Below are positions 7,128 through 15,555 of a DNA stretch of 64,000 nucleotides, piece after piece. Numbering within the stretch: position 1 is the first letter of the stretch; the number at the start of each line of letters is the position of its first letter. The position numbers and the translations under genes are program-made. This DNA is from Mucilaginibacter sp. UBA5151 (GTDB lineage: Bacteria > Bacteroidota > Bacteroidia > Sphingobacteriales > Sphingobacteriaceae). The notes beneath the pieces were generated by a model. It worked only from the letters and a program-made list of their open reading frames with translations. It made no database searches and was not told the origin of the DNA. The DNA is taken from positions 1-64,000 of the forward strand of contig DHXR01000066.1 of NCBI GenBank assembly GCA_002413785.1. Reading direction: 5' to 3'.

Positions 7128-9134
7128 CTATAACAATGCCTTCGCCTTTTTCACCACATTATCAACGGTAAAGCCAAAATGTTTGTACAGTTCATCTGCC
7201 GGGGCCGACTCACCGAACGTGGTCATTGCCAATATATCACCACCGTCGGTAACATATTTATGCCAGCCCAATGGTGAGGCCATTTCAACGGCCAAACGTT
7301 TTTTAATTACCTTAGGGAATACTGTTTCTTTGTAGGCAGCATCCTGTTTTTCAAATAACTCCCACGATGGCATGCTTACCACCCTGGTTGATACGCCTTC
7401 TGCTTCCAGTAGTGCCTGTGCCTGCAATATCAACGAAACTTCCGAACCGGTCGCGATCAGGATAACTTCAGGTGTTTTGCTGGCTTCGGATAATATGTAG
7501 GCGCCTTTTTCAAGTCCGGCAGCTTTTGCGTATTTATCCTGATCGAGGATCGGCAATGCCTGCCTTGTAAAAATTAATGCTACCGGTCCATCCTTGTGCT
7601 CTAAAGCAACGCGCCAGGCCTGTGCGCTTTCATTAGCATCAGCCGGCCTGATCAAAGTAATATTTGGGATAGAACGTAGGGAAATCAGTTGTTCAACGGG
7701 CTGGTGGGTGGTACCATCTTCGCCTACGCCAATACTATCATGGGTATAAACATAAATCGGACGGATCTTCATAATAGCCGCCAAACGGATCGGCGGGCGC
7801 ATATATTCCGAAAACATCAGGAAGGTTGCTCCATAAGGAATGATCCCGTTTGTTAATGCCATGCCGTTAAGTATTGAACCCATAGCATGTTCACGGATCC
7901 CGAAGTGGAAATTGCGGCCGTCACGATGTTCAGTTGTAAAAGAAGTATATGCTTTAAGGTTGGTGTCGGTAGATGGGGCAAGGTCGGCTGAACCGCCAAT
8001 AAGCGCCGGCAAGCAATCTGCAATTGCATTCAATACTTTCCCGGATGCCTGGCGTGTAGCCATTTTAGGGTCAGATGCTTTAAATACAGGCAGGTTTGCT
8101 TCCCATCCTGCCGGCAGGCCGCCCTGGCTGAACAATTCATATTCGGCAGCCAGTTCAGGGTATTGCTCCTTATAGGCGCTAAACAGATCATTCCATTTGG
8201 CTTCAAGGGCTGCGCCTTTTGCACCTTTTTCAGCATAGTATTTTATCACTTCATCCGGTACTTCAAATGACTGGTCGGGATCAAAACCAAAAAATTCTTT
8301 TACCAGCCTGATCTCCGCTGCACCCAGGGGCGACCCGTGCGCGCCGGAAGTATTTACTTTGTTCGGGCTACCGTAGGCAATTTGCGTACGTACTTTTATA
8401 AGGGATGGCTTTTGTGTTTCGCCCTTAGCATTCCGTATGGCGTTGGCTATGGCTGCAATATCGTTTCCATCGTCAACGGTTTGCACATGCCAGCCGTAAG
8501 CTTCAAAACGTTTGGCTACATCTTCGTTAAAGGTAATATCGGTATCCCCTTCAATAGAGATATGGTTGTCATCATATAAATAAATAATATTGCCTAACTC
8601 CAGATGACCGGCTATTGAGGCGGCTTCGGAGGTTACACCTTCCATCATATCGCCGTCGCTGCAAATAGCGTAAACTTTGTAGTCAAATAAATCAAACCCC
8701 GGTTTATTGTAACGGGCGGCAAGGTGTTTCTGGCCGATGGCAAAACCTACGCCATTGGCAAAACCCTGGCCCAAAGGACCGGTTGTTACATCAATTCCGG
8801 GCGCTAAACCGTACTCGGGGTGACCTGCGGTTTTACTGTTTAACTGGCGGAAGTTTTTAATATCATCAAGAGAAATATCATAACCTGTTAAATACAGGAA
8901 GCTGTACTGCAGCATACAGGCATGCCCGGCAGACAGTATAAAACGGTCGCGGTTTGCCCAATGCGGGTTTTTAGGGTTATATTTCATGTAGTCGGCCCAA
9001 AGCACGTGACCCATAGGTGCAAGCGCCATAGGCGTGCCCGGATGGCCTGAATTTGCTTTTTGTACCGCATCTGCTGATAAAATCCTTACTGTATTTATCC
9101 CTAAGGTTTCTATTTCCTGATTATCTAAGTCCAT
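7128..9134 (-). CDS. tkt: Transketolase
   Basis: Thiamine-diphosphate enzyme moving two-carbon units among pentose, triose, tetrose and heptose phosphates. The 668-aa length is that of a full transketolase. KANSGHPGTPM at residues 26-36 and TTGPLGQG at 117-124 are family markers. The ThDP/Mg motif is SDGDMMEG to YDDN (159-190). FHFGIREHAMG in the second half carries the catalytic Glu. The start leads directly into the conserved N-terminal helix. It heads the pentose phosphate run after the ROK kinase, 37 bp downstream of it. Confidence 0.97.
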   Translation of the reverse strand: MDLDNQEIETLGINTVRILSADAVQKANSGHPGTPMALAPMGHVLWADYMKYNPKNPHWANRDRFILSAGHACMLQYSFLYLTGYDISLDDIKNFRQLNSKTAGHPEYGLAPGIDVTTGPLGQGFANGVGFAIGQKHLAARYNKPGFDLFDYKVYAICSDGDMMEGVTSEAASIAGHLELGNIIYLYDDNHISIEGDTDITFNEDVAKRFEAYGWHVQTVDDGNDIAAIANAIRNAKGETQKPSLIKVRTQIAYGSPNKVNTSGAHGSPLGAAEIRLVKEFFGFDPDQSFEVPDEVIKYYAEKGAKGAALEAKWNDLFSAYKEQYPELAAEYELFSQGGLPAGWEANLPVFKASDPKMATRQASGKVLNAIADCLPALIGGSADLAPSTDTNLKAYTSFTTEHRDGRNFHFGIREHAMGSILNGMALTNGIIPYGATFLMFSEYMRPPIRLAAIMKIRPIYVYTHDSIGVGEDGTTHQPVEQLISLRSIPNITLIRPADANESAQAWRVALEHKDGPVALIFTRQALPILDQDKYAKAAGLEKGAYILSEASKTPEVILIATGSEVSLILQAQALLEAEGVSTRVVSMPSWELFEKQDAAYKETVFPKVIKKRLAVEMASPLGWHKYVTDGGDILAMTTFGESAPADELYKHFGFTVDNVVKKAKALL

Positions 9135-9171
9135 TTTTTGTATTTGTAGTTTATATTATTTAATGTAATTA

Positions 9172-9909
9172 TTATGCCTGTATTGCTTCCGCCGGTACAT
9201 GTTTTACCCATAACCGCGAACCGCCCTTTATGCCATCTGCATTGGTAACAATTTTCATATTTTTATCCAGCTTAAAGTTGAGTTTGCTGGAGTTGCCGCC
9301 GCCTATGTATAAATAATCATAGTTGAATACGGTTTTTAAAACCCCAAAAACCTTTTGAATCCGGCGGTTCCATTTTTTTGTCCCCTCTTTTACAAGGGCA
9401 ACTTCACCTATATATTTATCATACGATTCATATTTGCTGAACGGCTGGTGGGCAAACTCCAAATGTGGTAACAACTCGCCGTTTTTTAACCAGGCTGTAC
9501 CGAAACCTGTACCAAGCGTTATCACCAGTTCCAAACCTTTTCCGCTTACCACCCCTAAACCCTGCATATCCGCGTCATTAACCACACGGGTGGGTTTACC
9601 CAGTGTTTCTTCCAGCTTTTTTGCCAAGTCAACATCTGTCCATAAACTTGAATCAAGGTTTGGTGCTGTTTTAACCACGCCTTCTTTTACATATCCCGGA
9701 AAACCAACAGAAATCCTGTCATACACCGGAAAGGCTTTTACCAGCGTTTCGATAGCATTCAGCACATTTTCGGGGCTGGCGGGGTAGGGCGTCGGGATTT
9801 TTTGATAATCCATAGTAAGCTCACCTTGCTGGTTTAAAACAGTACCCTTGATGTTTGAGCCTCCAATATCAATGGAGAGGATTTTGAGTTCGTCGGGGAG
9901 ATTTTTCAT
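9172..9909 (-). CDS. ROK-family glucokinase (polyphosphate-glucokinase-like)
   Basis: A 245-aa sugar kinase. DIGGSNIKG at residues 14-22 is the N-terminal phosphate loop, ND at 111-112 contains the catalytic Asp segment, and LGTGFGTA at 132-139 is the second phosphate-binding loop. The short length without a zinc-binding ROK motif, and the DIGGSNIKG form, resemble polyphosphate glucokinases. ATP as donor is equally possible. It would produce glucose 6-phosphate, feeding directly into zwf; as the first gene of the leftward block this fits the pathway. Confidence 0.85.
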   Translation of the reverse strand: MKNLPDELKILSIDIGGSNIKGTVLNQQGELTMDYQKIPTPYPASPENVLNAIETLVKAFPVYDRISVGFPGYVKEGVVKTAPNLDSSLWTDVDLAKKLEETLGKPTRVVNDADMQGLGVVSGKGLELVITLGTGFGTAWLKNGELLPHLEFAHQPFSKYESYDKYIGEVALVKEGTKKWNRRIQKVFGVLKTVFNYDYLYIGGGNSSKLNFKLDKNMKIVTNADGIKGGSRLWVKHVPAEAIQA

Positions 9910-10122
9910 TAAATTGTATTGGAAGGCATATAATTGATGAATAATTGATTACAGAACAGTGGTGCAAATATCACAATTTAATGATAAATTAATGTTAATA
10001 AAAAGCAGTTTTATGCACGGCAAATAAACAATATATGAACAACAATACAGGTAACCCGATTGTTTTTTTATGAAAACCCAAAAGCTTTTTACAATGCTGT
10101 TGCAATGCGGAATTTTCCCAGG

Positions 10123-12507
10123 CTAAATCTTAAACAAATTTTCCCCTGCCTTCAATAAATAGGTTTTTCCCTTCCAAACAAAAATTCCCGCTGTTTTTTC
10201 AGGAAGGCTTATCTTAATCTTCCAAACTGTTCCATCTTCATTATAACTTACCGAAACCTTTCCATCAGGATGAGGAATTTCTCCGCTTGCTTCTTTCAGA
10301 TCTCCCAAATTCGGCTCAATTTTTATTTTACTAAAGCCGGGCGCATAACTGTCAATTCCTAAAATGGTACGGTAAAACTCAATATTCGGACTGGAGCCCC
10401 AGGCATGGCAGTCGGAGCGGTTATTTTCGAGGTCTGATATTTCGGCCCAGGTAGTCAGGCCCATTTTTATATTGGCGCGCCATATATCCAGCCATTTCAT
10501 ATAATCATTCCCCAAACCGCCTTTTACCAAAGCCTGGTGCATATAATATTTAAAGTAGATGGAGCATTGCGTCAGCGATGTATCCGCTAAGATCTTTTTG
10601 CTCAAAGCAAGGGCGACATTACCTTTTACAAGACCGGTAAGTATGGCCAGCGAATTGGCATGCTGCGAAAAAAGGTTTTTATCTTCGGTATCGGCGTAAA
10701 GCATCTTAACCGGGTCCCAATATTTATTTTGAATGGTTTGTTTCAGCTGCGTTGCTTTTTTGCGGTATAGTGCTGCAAGATCGGGCAGACCCATTTTGCT
10801 TTCCATTTCGGTAGCCAGCTGGTAGGCGATAAGGAGTTGAAGGTCGAGGATAGCCGAGCCGCCTATTGTTCCTTTTGGCGGCATACCGCTTTCCCAACCC
10901 TTGCCATCAGCCCAGTCAACAAAGGTCCAGTAAGGCGTGTCCTTTAATGAACCATCAGCTTGCTGGTATTTGGCAAAAAAATCCAGCACGGCCCTTTCGC
11001 CGGGTAGTTTATCTTTTACGAAATTACTGTCGGGCCGGTACATCCAATAGTCATGCAGCACCCCGATATACCATAAGGAAAAGGTTGAAATAATTTGCGG
11101 ACTATACGACGGGTGCCTGCTAAGCGTAAGCCCTTCAGCAATGCGCGAACGGTCCATCAGATTGACGGCATTGCGGGCCAGCCGGTCGTCCCCGCTGTTA
11201 TAATACGATACCAGGGCCTGGATGCGGGTATCGCCGATGTATTGCAGTTGCTCATAGTATGGACAATCCATATAGGTTTCCATCGCATCAAGCCTTGCCG
11301 TGCGCCAGCCTATGTCCAGTATTTTTTGTATTTCGGGGTTTCCGGTTTGCAATTTGGCGTTTTGCTGAAATGGATAGCCGGTAAATGTGCCGTAAATATC
11401 ATCAATAACCAGCGGTTCGTCTTTAGTTTGCACCCTTAAACGGATATAACGGAACGTACGCCAGTACAACGTGGTAAAGGATTGATTGGCGCTGCCATCA
11501 GCAATTAAGCTGTCTTTTCTGCCGGCAAAAAGCATTCCCTCCACATCGTCGCGGTTGCCTTTTTTTGCGCCGTAGCGGTCTATGCTTTTGAAAAGAGATT
11601 CGGCATACGAAATGGATATGCCTGCATCCTTCCCATGGCTGAAATTCAGGGTTAAGTAAGCATTAGTAAGATATGTTTGATCTAACAGTAAAGTAGCCGT
11701 TGTATTGGCCGGGATGGTTATAGCAGTTTTTGTTGCCGGGAATGAGGCCGGCGCCGAAACCCCGTCCGCTATACGTAAAACGGGGATGCGCTGGGTAGCC
11801 CGCTCCATTTGGGGGATGGACGAAGGCGCCAGCATCCAGCCGAAAGCATCGGCCATGCCCTTGGGTTTGCCGTGGTCTAAATTTGCAGCATTTGGCCAGG
11901 CGCTGTCGTCAAAATCTGCCGCCGTCCATCCTTTTACAGATTTGTTCATGTCCACAAATTCACCCGGACCGGCCACATAATAGGGATGGTAGCCAATACC
12001 GGTCAGCGGCTGATACGCTTTGTCGCGGATACATTTCCAGGTATTATTGGTATTCAGTATTTCTTCGTTGGCAGTATTGCCCTGCAAAATAAACCCTGTC
12101 CGTAAGGAGATCTGGGCTTCGGGCCGGTATTCGGCCTCGTTCCATACAACAGCCGAGATGCTGTTTTTACCTATGGTGAGATACGGTGCAAGGTCAACCG
12201 TTTCATAATTCCAGTAATAAGTATCCCCCCGTGCCGGACCAACAGAAATCAGGGCGCCGTTTACATATAATTTATAGCGGTTATCCGCCGAAACTTTTAC
12301 AATGAAAAGCCTCGGTTTTGCGGCAAGGTCAAAGCTTTTACGGAAATAGTAAACGCCGTATTCCCTGCCTGATTCATCCGGGGCTGCTACCCAGTAAGCA
12401 TTCCAGGGTTTGCTGACTACGGTTTTATCATTGGCGATCTGGGTATAGCCGGGCTTTACCTGCAAAAACAGGCAGGCAACTAACAGGAGGGTAAGATATG
12501 GTTTCAT
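10123..12507 (-). CDS. Secreted GH78 alpha-L-rhamnosidase-like glycosidase
   Basis: A 794-aa exported enzyme with an N-terminal signal peptide ending near YTQ (residue 23). Residues about 35-370 are beta-sandwich domains. The (alpha/alpha)6 barrel follows, with the GH78 signature DCPYYEQLQYIGD at 414-426, where the acidic residues are expected to be catalytic. Near the C terminus, WAEISDLENNRSDCHAWGSS is also typical of the family. It should release L-rhamnose or a similar sugar from plant glycans in the periplasm or outside. It stands alone, with no SusC/SusD pair nearby. Confidence 0.88.
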   Translation of the reverse strand: MKPYLTLLLVACLFLQVKPGYTQIANDKTVVSKPWNAYWVAAPDESGREYGVYYFRKSFDLAAKPRLFIVKVSADNRYKLYVNGALISVGPARGDTYYWNYETVDLAPYLTIGKNSISAVVWNEAEYRPEAQISLRTGFILQGNTANEEILNTNNTWKCIRDKAYQPLTGIGYHPYYVAGPGEFVDMNKSVKGWTAADFDDSAWPNAANLDHGKPKGMADAFGWMLAPSSIPQMERATQRIPVLRIADGVSAPASFPATKTAITIPANTTATLLLDQTYLTNAYLTLNFSHGKDAGISISYAESLFKSIDRYGAKKGNRDDVEGMLFAGRKDSLIADGSANQSFTTLYWRTFRYIRLRVQTKDEPLVIDDIYGTFTGYPFQQNAKLQTGNPEIQKILDIGWRTARLDAMETYMDCPYYEQLQYIGDTRIQALVSYYNSGDDRLARNAVNLMDRSRIAEGLTLSRHPSYSPQIISTFSLWYIGVLHDYWMYRPDSNFVKDKLPGERAVLDFFAKYQQADGSLKDTPYWTFVDWADGKGWESGMPPKGTIGGSAILDLQLLIAYQLATEMESKMGLPDLAALYRKKATQLKQTIQNKYWDPVKMLYADTEDKNLFSQHANSLAILTGLVKGNVALALSKKILADTSLTQCSIYFKYYMHQALVKGGLGNDYMKWLDIWRANIKMGLTTWAEISDLENNRSDCHAWGSSPNIEFYRTILGIDSYAPGFSKIKIEPNLGDLKEASGEIPHPDGKVSVSYNEDGTVWKIKISLPEKTAGIFVWKGKTYLLKAGENLFKI

Positions 12508-12663
12508 TGAAGAGTTTATAAAGGGCTAATTTAGTATATTTTAAAGATAGTCGGCATACTGTACCGTTTGGTTTAATTTCAGCGATTCCGAAATTAATAC
12601 ACCCTGTGTAAAATATCAAATATTTATATGTAATTATTATAATTTTATCTTCCTTAAAATTAG

Positions 12664-12837
12664 AGCCTCAAACAAAAAAAACGATTAAAAAGCCGGATCC
12701 GGCAAGAACGCTTTCAGGGTAAACAGTTTATCCTGATGGTTTATGTGGTGCTAAAGCGCCATTACCCTGACTTTGATGAACTGGTTAACAGTATTCCTGA
12801 CCACCGCGGCCGCAGAAGCTATGAAGTGGTGCATTGA
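12664..12837 (+). pseudogene. Possible ORF remnant in the GH78-hpt gap
   Basis: The 550-bp gap between the GH78 start and hpt holds no intact gene. One frame is open from 12664 to a TGA at 12837 and encodes a protein-like, basic sequence (…VVLKRHYPDFDELV…) of up to 57 codons. It has no good start codon; the first Met is at about 12736. It could be the tail of a decayed gene, but I do not recognise the family. Confidence 0.22.
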
Positions 12838-13011
12838 AAATGAAGGGTTTAACAAGATAAATTCCAAAGCGGGAGGTAAACCAATATTAATATCACAGGT
12901 TTATAGTCAACTGAACGGATGCATAAAACTCCCCGGCTGAACCCTTTTTGCCCTTACTGGTTCACTAATATCGAAAATTATTTGTTTTATTATTTTCGGA
13001 ATTGCTGACAT

Positions 13012-13042
13012 ACTTTCCCTGCTTTCGGACTTCCGGACTTTT
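13012..13042. repeat. GGACTTC-word repeat before hpt
   Basis: TTTCGGACTTCCGGACTTTT contains two GGACTTYC words directly upstream of the hpt start. Words of the same type in the opposite orientation (CCGAAAGTC, CCGAAGTC) occur after hpt at 13690-13712, so hpt is bracketed by them. Confidence 0.4.
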
Positions 13043-13058
13043 TTTCTACATTAGACCC

Positions 13059-13598
13059 ATGAAAACAAAAATAGCTGACTTAGAATTTGAACCCCTGATA
13101 AGGGCTAAAGCTATTGAAGAACGCATAAAAGAGATAGGCTCGCAGCTGAACGCCGACTATAAGCATTGTGTTCCCGTTTTTGTAGGCGTTTTAAACGGCA
13201 GCTTTTTGTTTATTGCCGACCTGATAAAGCAGATGGATATCCCCTGCGAAATTACTTTTACCAAACTGTCGTCCTATTACGGCGGCACAAAAAGCAGCCT
13301 TAAAATACGGGATGATATTGATTTTAGCGTAGATATCAAAGGCCGCGAGGTATTGATTATTGAAGATATTGTTGATACCGGTAATACCGCGCATTATTTG
13401 ATTGAAAAATTGAAGACAATGCAGCCTGCTTCCATAAAACTTTGCTCCCTGCTGTTAAAACCTAAGGCATTGCTAAAAAAGATTGACGAATTAAAATACG
13501 TTGGCTTTGAAATTGAAAACGAATTTGTAGTTGGCTATGGCCTTGATTACAAAGAAATGGGCCGCAACCTGAAGGATATTTATAAGAGGGTGAAATGA
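13059..13598 (+). CDS. hpt: Hypoxanthine phosphoribosyltransferase
   Basis: Purine salvage enzyme making IMP or GMP from hypoxanthine or guanine and PRPP. From the ATG at 13059 the product is 179 aa, the normal size. An in-frame start at 13002 would add 19 unconserved residues that overlap the promoter-side repeat, so it is rejected. GVLNGSF at 43-49 and the PRPP-binding loop EDIVDTGNT at 102-110 are diagnostic. It is a single gene, not in an operon, followed by tRNA-Glu. Confidence 0.94.
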   Translation: MKTKIADLEFEPLIRAKAIEERIKEIGSQLNADYKHCVPVFVGVLNGSFLFIADLIKQMDIPCEITFTKLSSYYGGTKSSLKIRDDIDFSVDIKGREVLIIEDIVDTGNTAHYLIEKLKTMQPASIKLCSLLLKPKALLKKIDELKYVGFEIENEFVVGYGLDYKEMGRNLKDIYKRVK

Positions 13599-13655
13599 TT
13601 TCAGAACCCGGTTCAAAATAAATAAAACTTTATTTTTTATTTATCTTTAAAGCTA

Positions 13656-13663
13656 TATCTTTG
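13656..13663 (+). promoter_or_regulatory. -7 box (TATCTTTG) for tRNA-Glu
   Basis: TATCTTTG matches the TAnnTTTG consensus and is followed by GCA, as in front of tRNA-Gln at 16683. It lies about 85 nt before tRNA-Glu. The intervening leader can form an AAGTCTT/AAGACTT hairpin (13695-13732). Confidence 0.55.
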
Positions 13664-13747
13664 CAATCCCAAAATAAGGGGAGTATTAAGCCGAAAGTCT
13701 TAAGGCCGAAGTCGCAAGTTGACTGAAGACTTGGGACTCAGAAACAA

Positions 13748-13819
13748 GGCCCGTTCGTCTAGGGGTTAGGACGTTAGATTTTCATTCTAGAAACAGGGGT
13801 TCGATTCCCCTACGGGCTA
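13748..13819 (+). tRNA. tRNA-Glu (TTC)
   Basis: A full cloverleaf: acceptor GGCCCGT pairs with ACGGGCT, the D-arm is GTCT/GGAC, and the anticodon stem TTAGA/TCTAG encloses the loop TTTTCAT (anticodon TTC). The T-arm is GGGGT/CCCCT type with TTCGATT. The discriminator base is A at 13819. CCA is not encoded. Confidence 0.95.
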
Positions 13820-13842
13820 CAAAAATCGATGTCAAATCATTC

Positions 13843-13881
13843 AGAAAGCTGTAAATCCTTGATTTACAGCTTTCTTTTTTT
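13843..13881 (+). terminator. Intrinsic terminator after tRNA-Glu
   Basis: A 15-bp perfect stem (AGAAAGCTGTAAATC and its complement) with a 3-nt loop, followed by a run of T. It sits 24 nt after the tRNA. Confidence 0.88.
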
Positions 13882-13917
13882 GCGGCAAAACCCCGTTTTA
13901 TTCACCAAATCGTATCG

Positions 13918-13970
13918 TTCCAGTGAGTAATTCAGGGAGTCGGGAAAGTCAAGCAAATGACTCACTGGAA
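13918..13970. repeat. 11-bp inverted repeat TTCCAGTGAGT
   Basis: Perfect arms at 13918-13928 and 13960-13970 separated by 31 nt, in the non-coding stretch after tRNA-Glu. Function unknown. Confidence 0.5.
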
Positions 13971-13989
13971 ACTCCATAACTTATTGTAA

Positions 13990-14020
13990 TACAGCATGTC
14001 CGATTAACGGACATGCTGTA
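13990..14020. repeat. Perfect 13-bp hairpin TACAGCATGTCCG
   Basis: Arms TACAGCATGTCCG and CGGACATGCTGTA around the 5-nt loop ATTAA. No T-run follows, so it is not a standard terminator. It lies upstream of the flanking element of the DUF6624 gene. Confidence 0.6.
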
Positions 14021-14085
14021 ACTAAGGTAGATGCAAACTTAATTTGTTTCACATTTTAAGCTTGTTTTATGGAATTAAATTACAG

Positions 14086-14207
14086 TCTGCCCCATCGCCC
14101 GTTCAAGCGTTTCGCTTGAATGAGTAACTTTTTGAGCGTCCCGCTCACGATAATGAACAGATAGGTATTGAATAATGATAGACGCAAGCGGAACGCTTGA
14201 AAGGGGG
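14086..14207. mobile_element. MITE-like inverted-repeat element, copy 1
   Basis: About 115 bp that recurs at 15112-15226 at roughly 92% identity by eye. It contains three short hairpins (CAAGCG/CGCTTG, GAGCG/CGCTC and CAAGCG/CGCTTG). The first, at 14102-14118, is complementary to the last, at 14184-14200, apart from one position. It has no coding capacity. The two copies flank the DUF6624 gene in the same orientation. Confidence 0.65.
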
Positions 14208-14412
14208 GTATTGTTTAAAAGAACCCATTAACCATATATCTCTGAATAGTCGTTTATCAAAACAATTTCAACCCCTAAATTTTCCATCAGGTTATTGATC
14301 GCGGGTAGTTACACATCCAGACCTCGTATTTATGTGGAACCTTATGTTTTGTTACGAATTTCTTGTATTATTACTACAAAATCAATAAACGTTAATCAGT
14401 AAAGTTTTAGCC

Positions 14413-15057
14413 ATGAGAAAATTTATTATAATCCTTTTACTTTTTACTGCAAAAGTGGCTATTAGTCAAAAAATGATTAACATTCAATTAAAAAGGCAGC
14501 TTGACAGTGTAATGAGACTTGATCAACAATACAGGGAAATAATCATGGTTCCGGCAAAGCAAGATTATTTTGCCAAAAGTTTACAAATCACAACACAACA
14601 AGCTAATGATAAAGCAATGGAATTAATGATGCAAGCAGATTCTACCAATATTGTTTTTATTGAAGAAGTTATAAAAAAATATGGTTATCCCGGCAAATCA
14701 CTTGTTGGAGAACCTACAAATGAGGCAGCCTGGAATGTTATCCAACATTCAACGAAGATTCATCAATACATTTATCTAATAAAAGGGGCTGCTCAAAATA
14801 ATGAGCTGCCTTTTAGACTTTATGCAATGATGTTAGACCGTGACTTAATGGACCAAGGCAAAGAGCAAATATATGGTACGCAATTGCGCTCACAAAAAAT
14901 GAAAAACGGTAAAGTGGCCATTTTTGTATGGCCCATAAGAAATCCTTCCACAGTAAACAAACTCCGAAAAGAGGCCGGGTTTGACAGTACTGTTGAGCAA
15001 AATGCAAAAAGGTTCAATGTTACTTATCGAGTTGTAAAAATGGATGAAGTTAAATGA
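14413..15057 (+). CDS. DUF6624 family exported protein
   Basis: A 214-aa protein with an N-terminal signal segment (RKFIIILLLFTAKVAIS). The body shows DUF6624 hallmarks: a helical region, then KKYGYPGKSLVG near 95-106, NVIQHSTKIHQ near 114-124, and MLDRDLMDQGKEQIYGTQ near 142-159. No enzymatic role is established for this family that I can name. It stands alone between two copies of a MITE-like element and is AT-richer than its neighbours, which suggests acquisition or rearrangement at this spot. Confidence 0.78.
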   Translation: MRKFIIILLLFTAKVAISQKMINIQLKRQLDSVMRLDQQYREIIMVPAKQDYFAKSLQITTQQANDKAMELMMQADSTNIVFIEEVIKKYGYPGKSLVGEPTNEAAWNVIQHSTKIHQYIYLIKGAAQNNELPFRLYAMMLDRDLMDQGKEQIYGTQLRSQKMKNGKVAIFVWPIRNPSTVNKLRKEAGFDSTVEQNAKRFNVTYRVVKMDEVK

Positions 15058-15111
15058 TAACTATAAGTGTATGAATAACTTAATATTTATTGTACTTTTT
15101 TTTTGATCGGC

Positions 15112-15270
15112 TCTGCCCCATCGCCCGTTCAAGCGTTTCGCTTGAATGAATAATTTTTTGAGCCTCCCGCTCACGAAAATGAACAAATAGGTATTGAATT
15201 GCGATTGACGCAAGCGGAACGCTTGCAACATTTAGCATTCAAGCGAAACGCTTGAACGGGCGGGGGCTTA
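15112..15270. mobile_element. MITE-like inverted-repeat element, copy 2 with complete 26-bp terminal inverted repeats
   Basis: Starts with the same ~115 bp as the copy at 14086. It adds a right end so that 15123-15148 and 15236-15261 are perfect 26-bp inverted repeats (core TTCAAGCGTTTCGCTTGAA). The whole element is about 139 bp between TIR ends. No transposase is nearby. It abuts a decayed gene end at 15278. Confidence 0.7.
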
Positions 15271-15277
15271 TATTTTT

Positions 15278-15391
15278 GCTGTTAATGGAAAATTGGCCGG
15301 ACTGGTTAGGACTAATGCAAATGGTGTGGTTGTAATAACCCGTCGAAGCCCGGCGACGCCTGAACTTGTAACCATTACCAGGGAAAATTAA
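15278..15391 (+). pseudogene. C-terminal remnant of a glycoside-hydrolase-type protein
   Basis: A 37-codon open stretch ending in TAA at 15391 encodes AVNGKLAGLVRT…, ending TPELVTITREN. The strand pattern and the 'NGK…LVRT…G…V…TPE.VTI' layout resemble the Ig-like C-terminal end of GH2-type beta-galactosidases. There is no start and no upstream gene; the frame runs back into the right end of the MITE-like element. I read it as the tail of a gene lost when the element arrived. Confidence 0.4.
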
Positions 15392-15458
15392 CCGGCTAAA
15401 AAACCAGTAATCTTTTGTAAAAAGCAAGGCAAAAAAACCAGATAATGTGATTAAAAAT

Positions 15459-15551
15459 GGTTGATTAGGCTGATTGGGTGAGTGGTTGATTATTTAACCT
15501 TTTTAACATTTGCAACCTAATCAACAACTCACCCAATCAACCCAATCAACC
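15459..15551. repeat. TTGATTGGG-word inverted repeat (34-nt arms)
   Basis: Arms at 15459-15492 and 15518-15551 match at 31 of 34 positions and enclose a 25-nt loop. They are built from the word TTGATTRGG. The right arm ends five bases from the stop codon of the leftward TIM-barrel gene, so its mRNA would end in this hairpin. There is no clear T-run. Confidence 0.8.
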
Positions 15552-15555
15552 GCCA

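Noticed and set aside
128..9909. Complete pentose phosphate operon including ribulose-phosphate epimerase
   Set aside because: No rpe-like protein is present among the genes; only the other steps can be claimed.
13002..13058. N-terminal extension of hpt
   Set aside because: The 19 added residues match no family member and overlap the promoter-side repeat.
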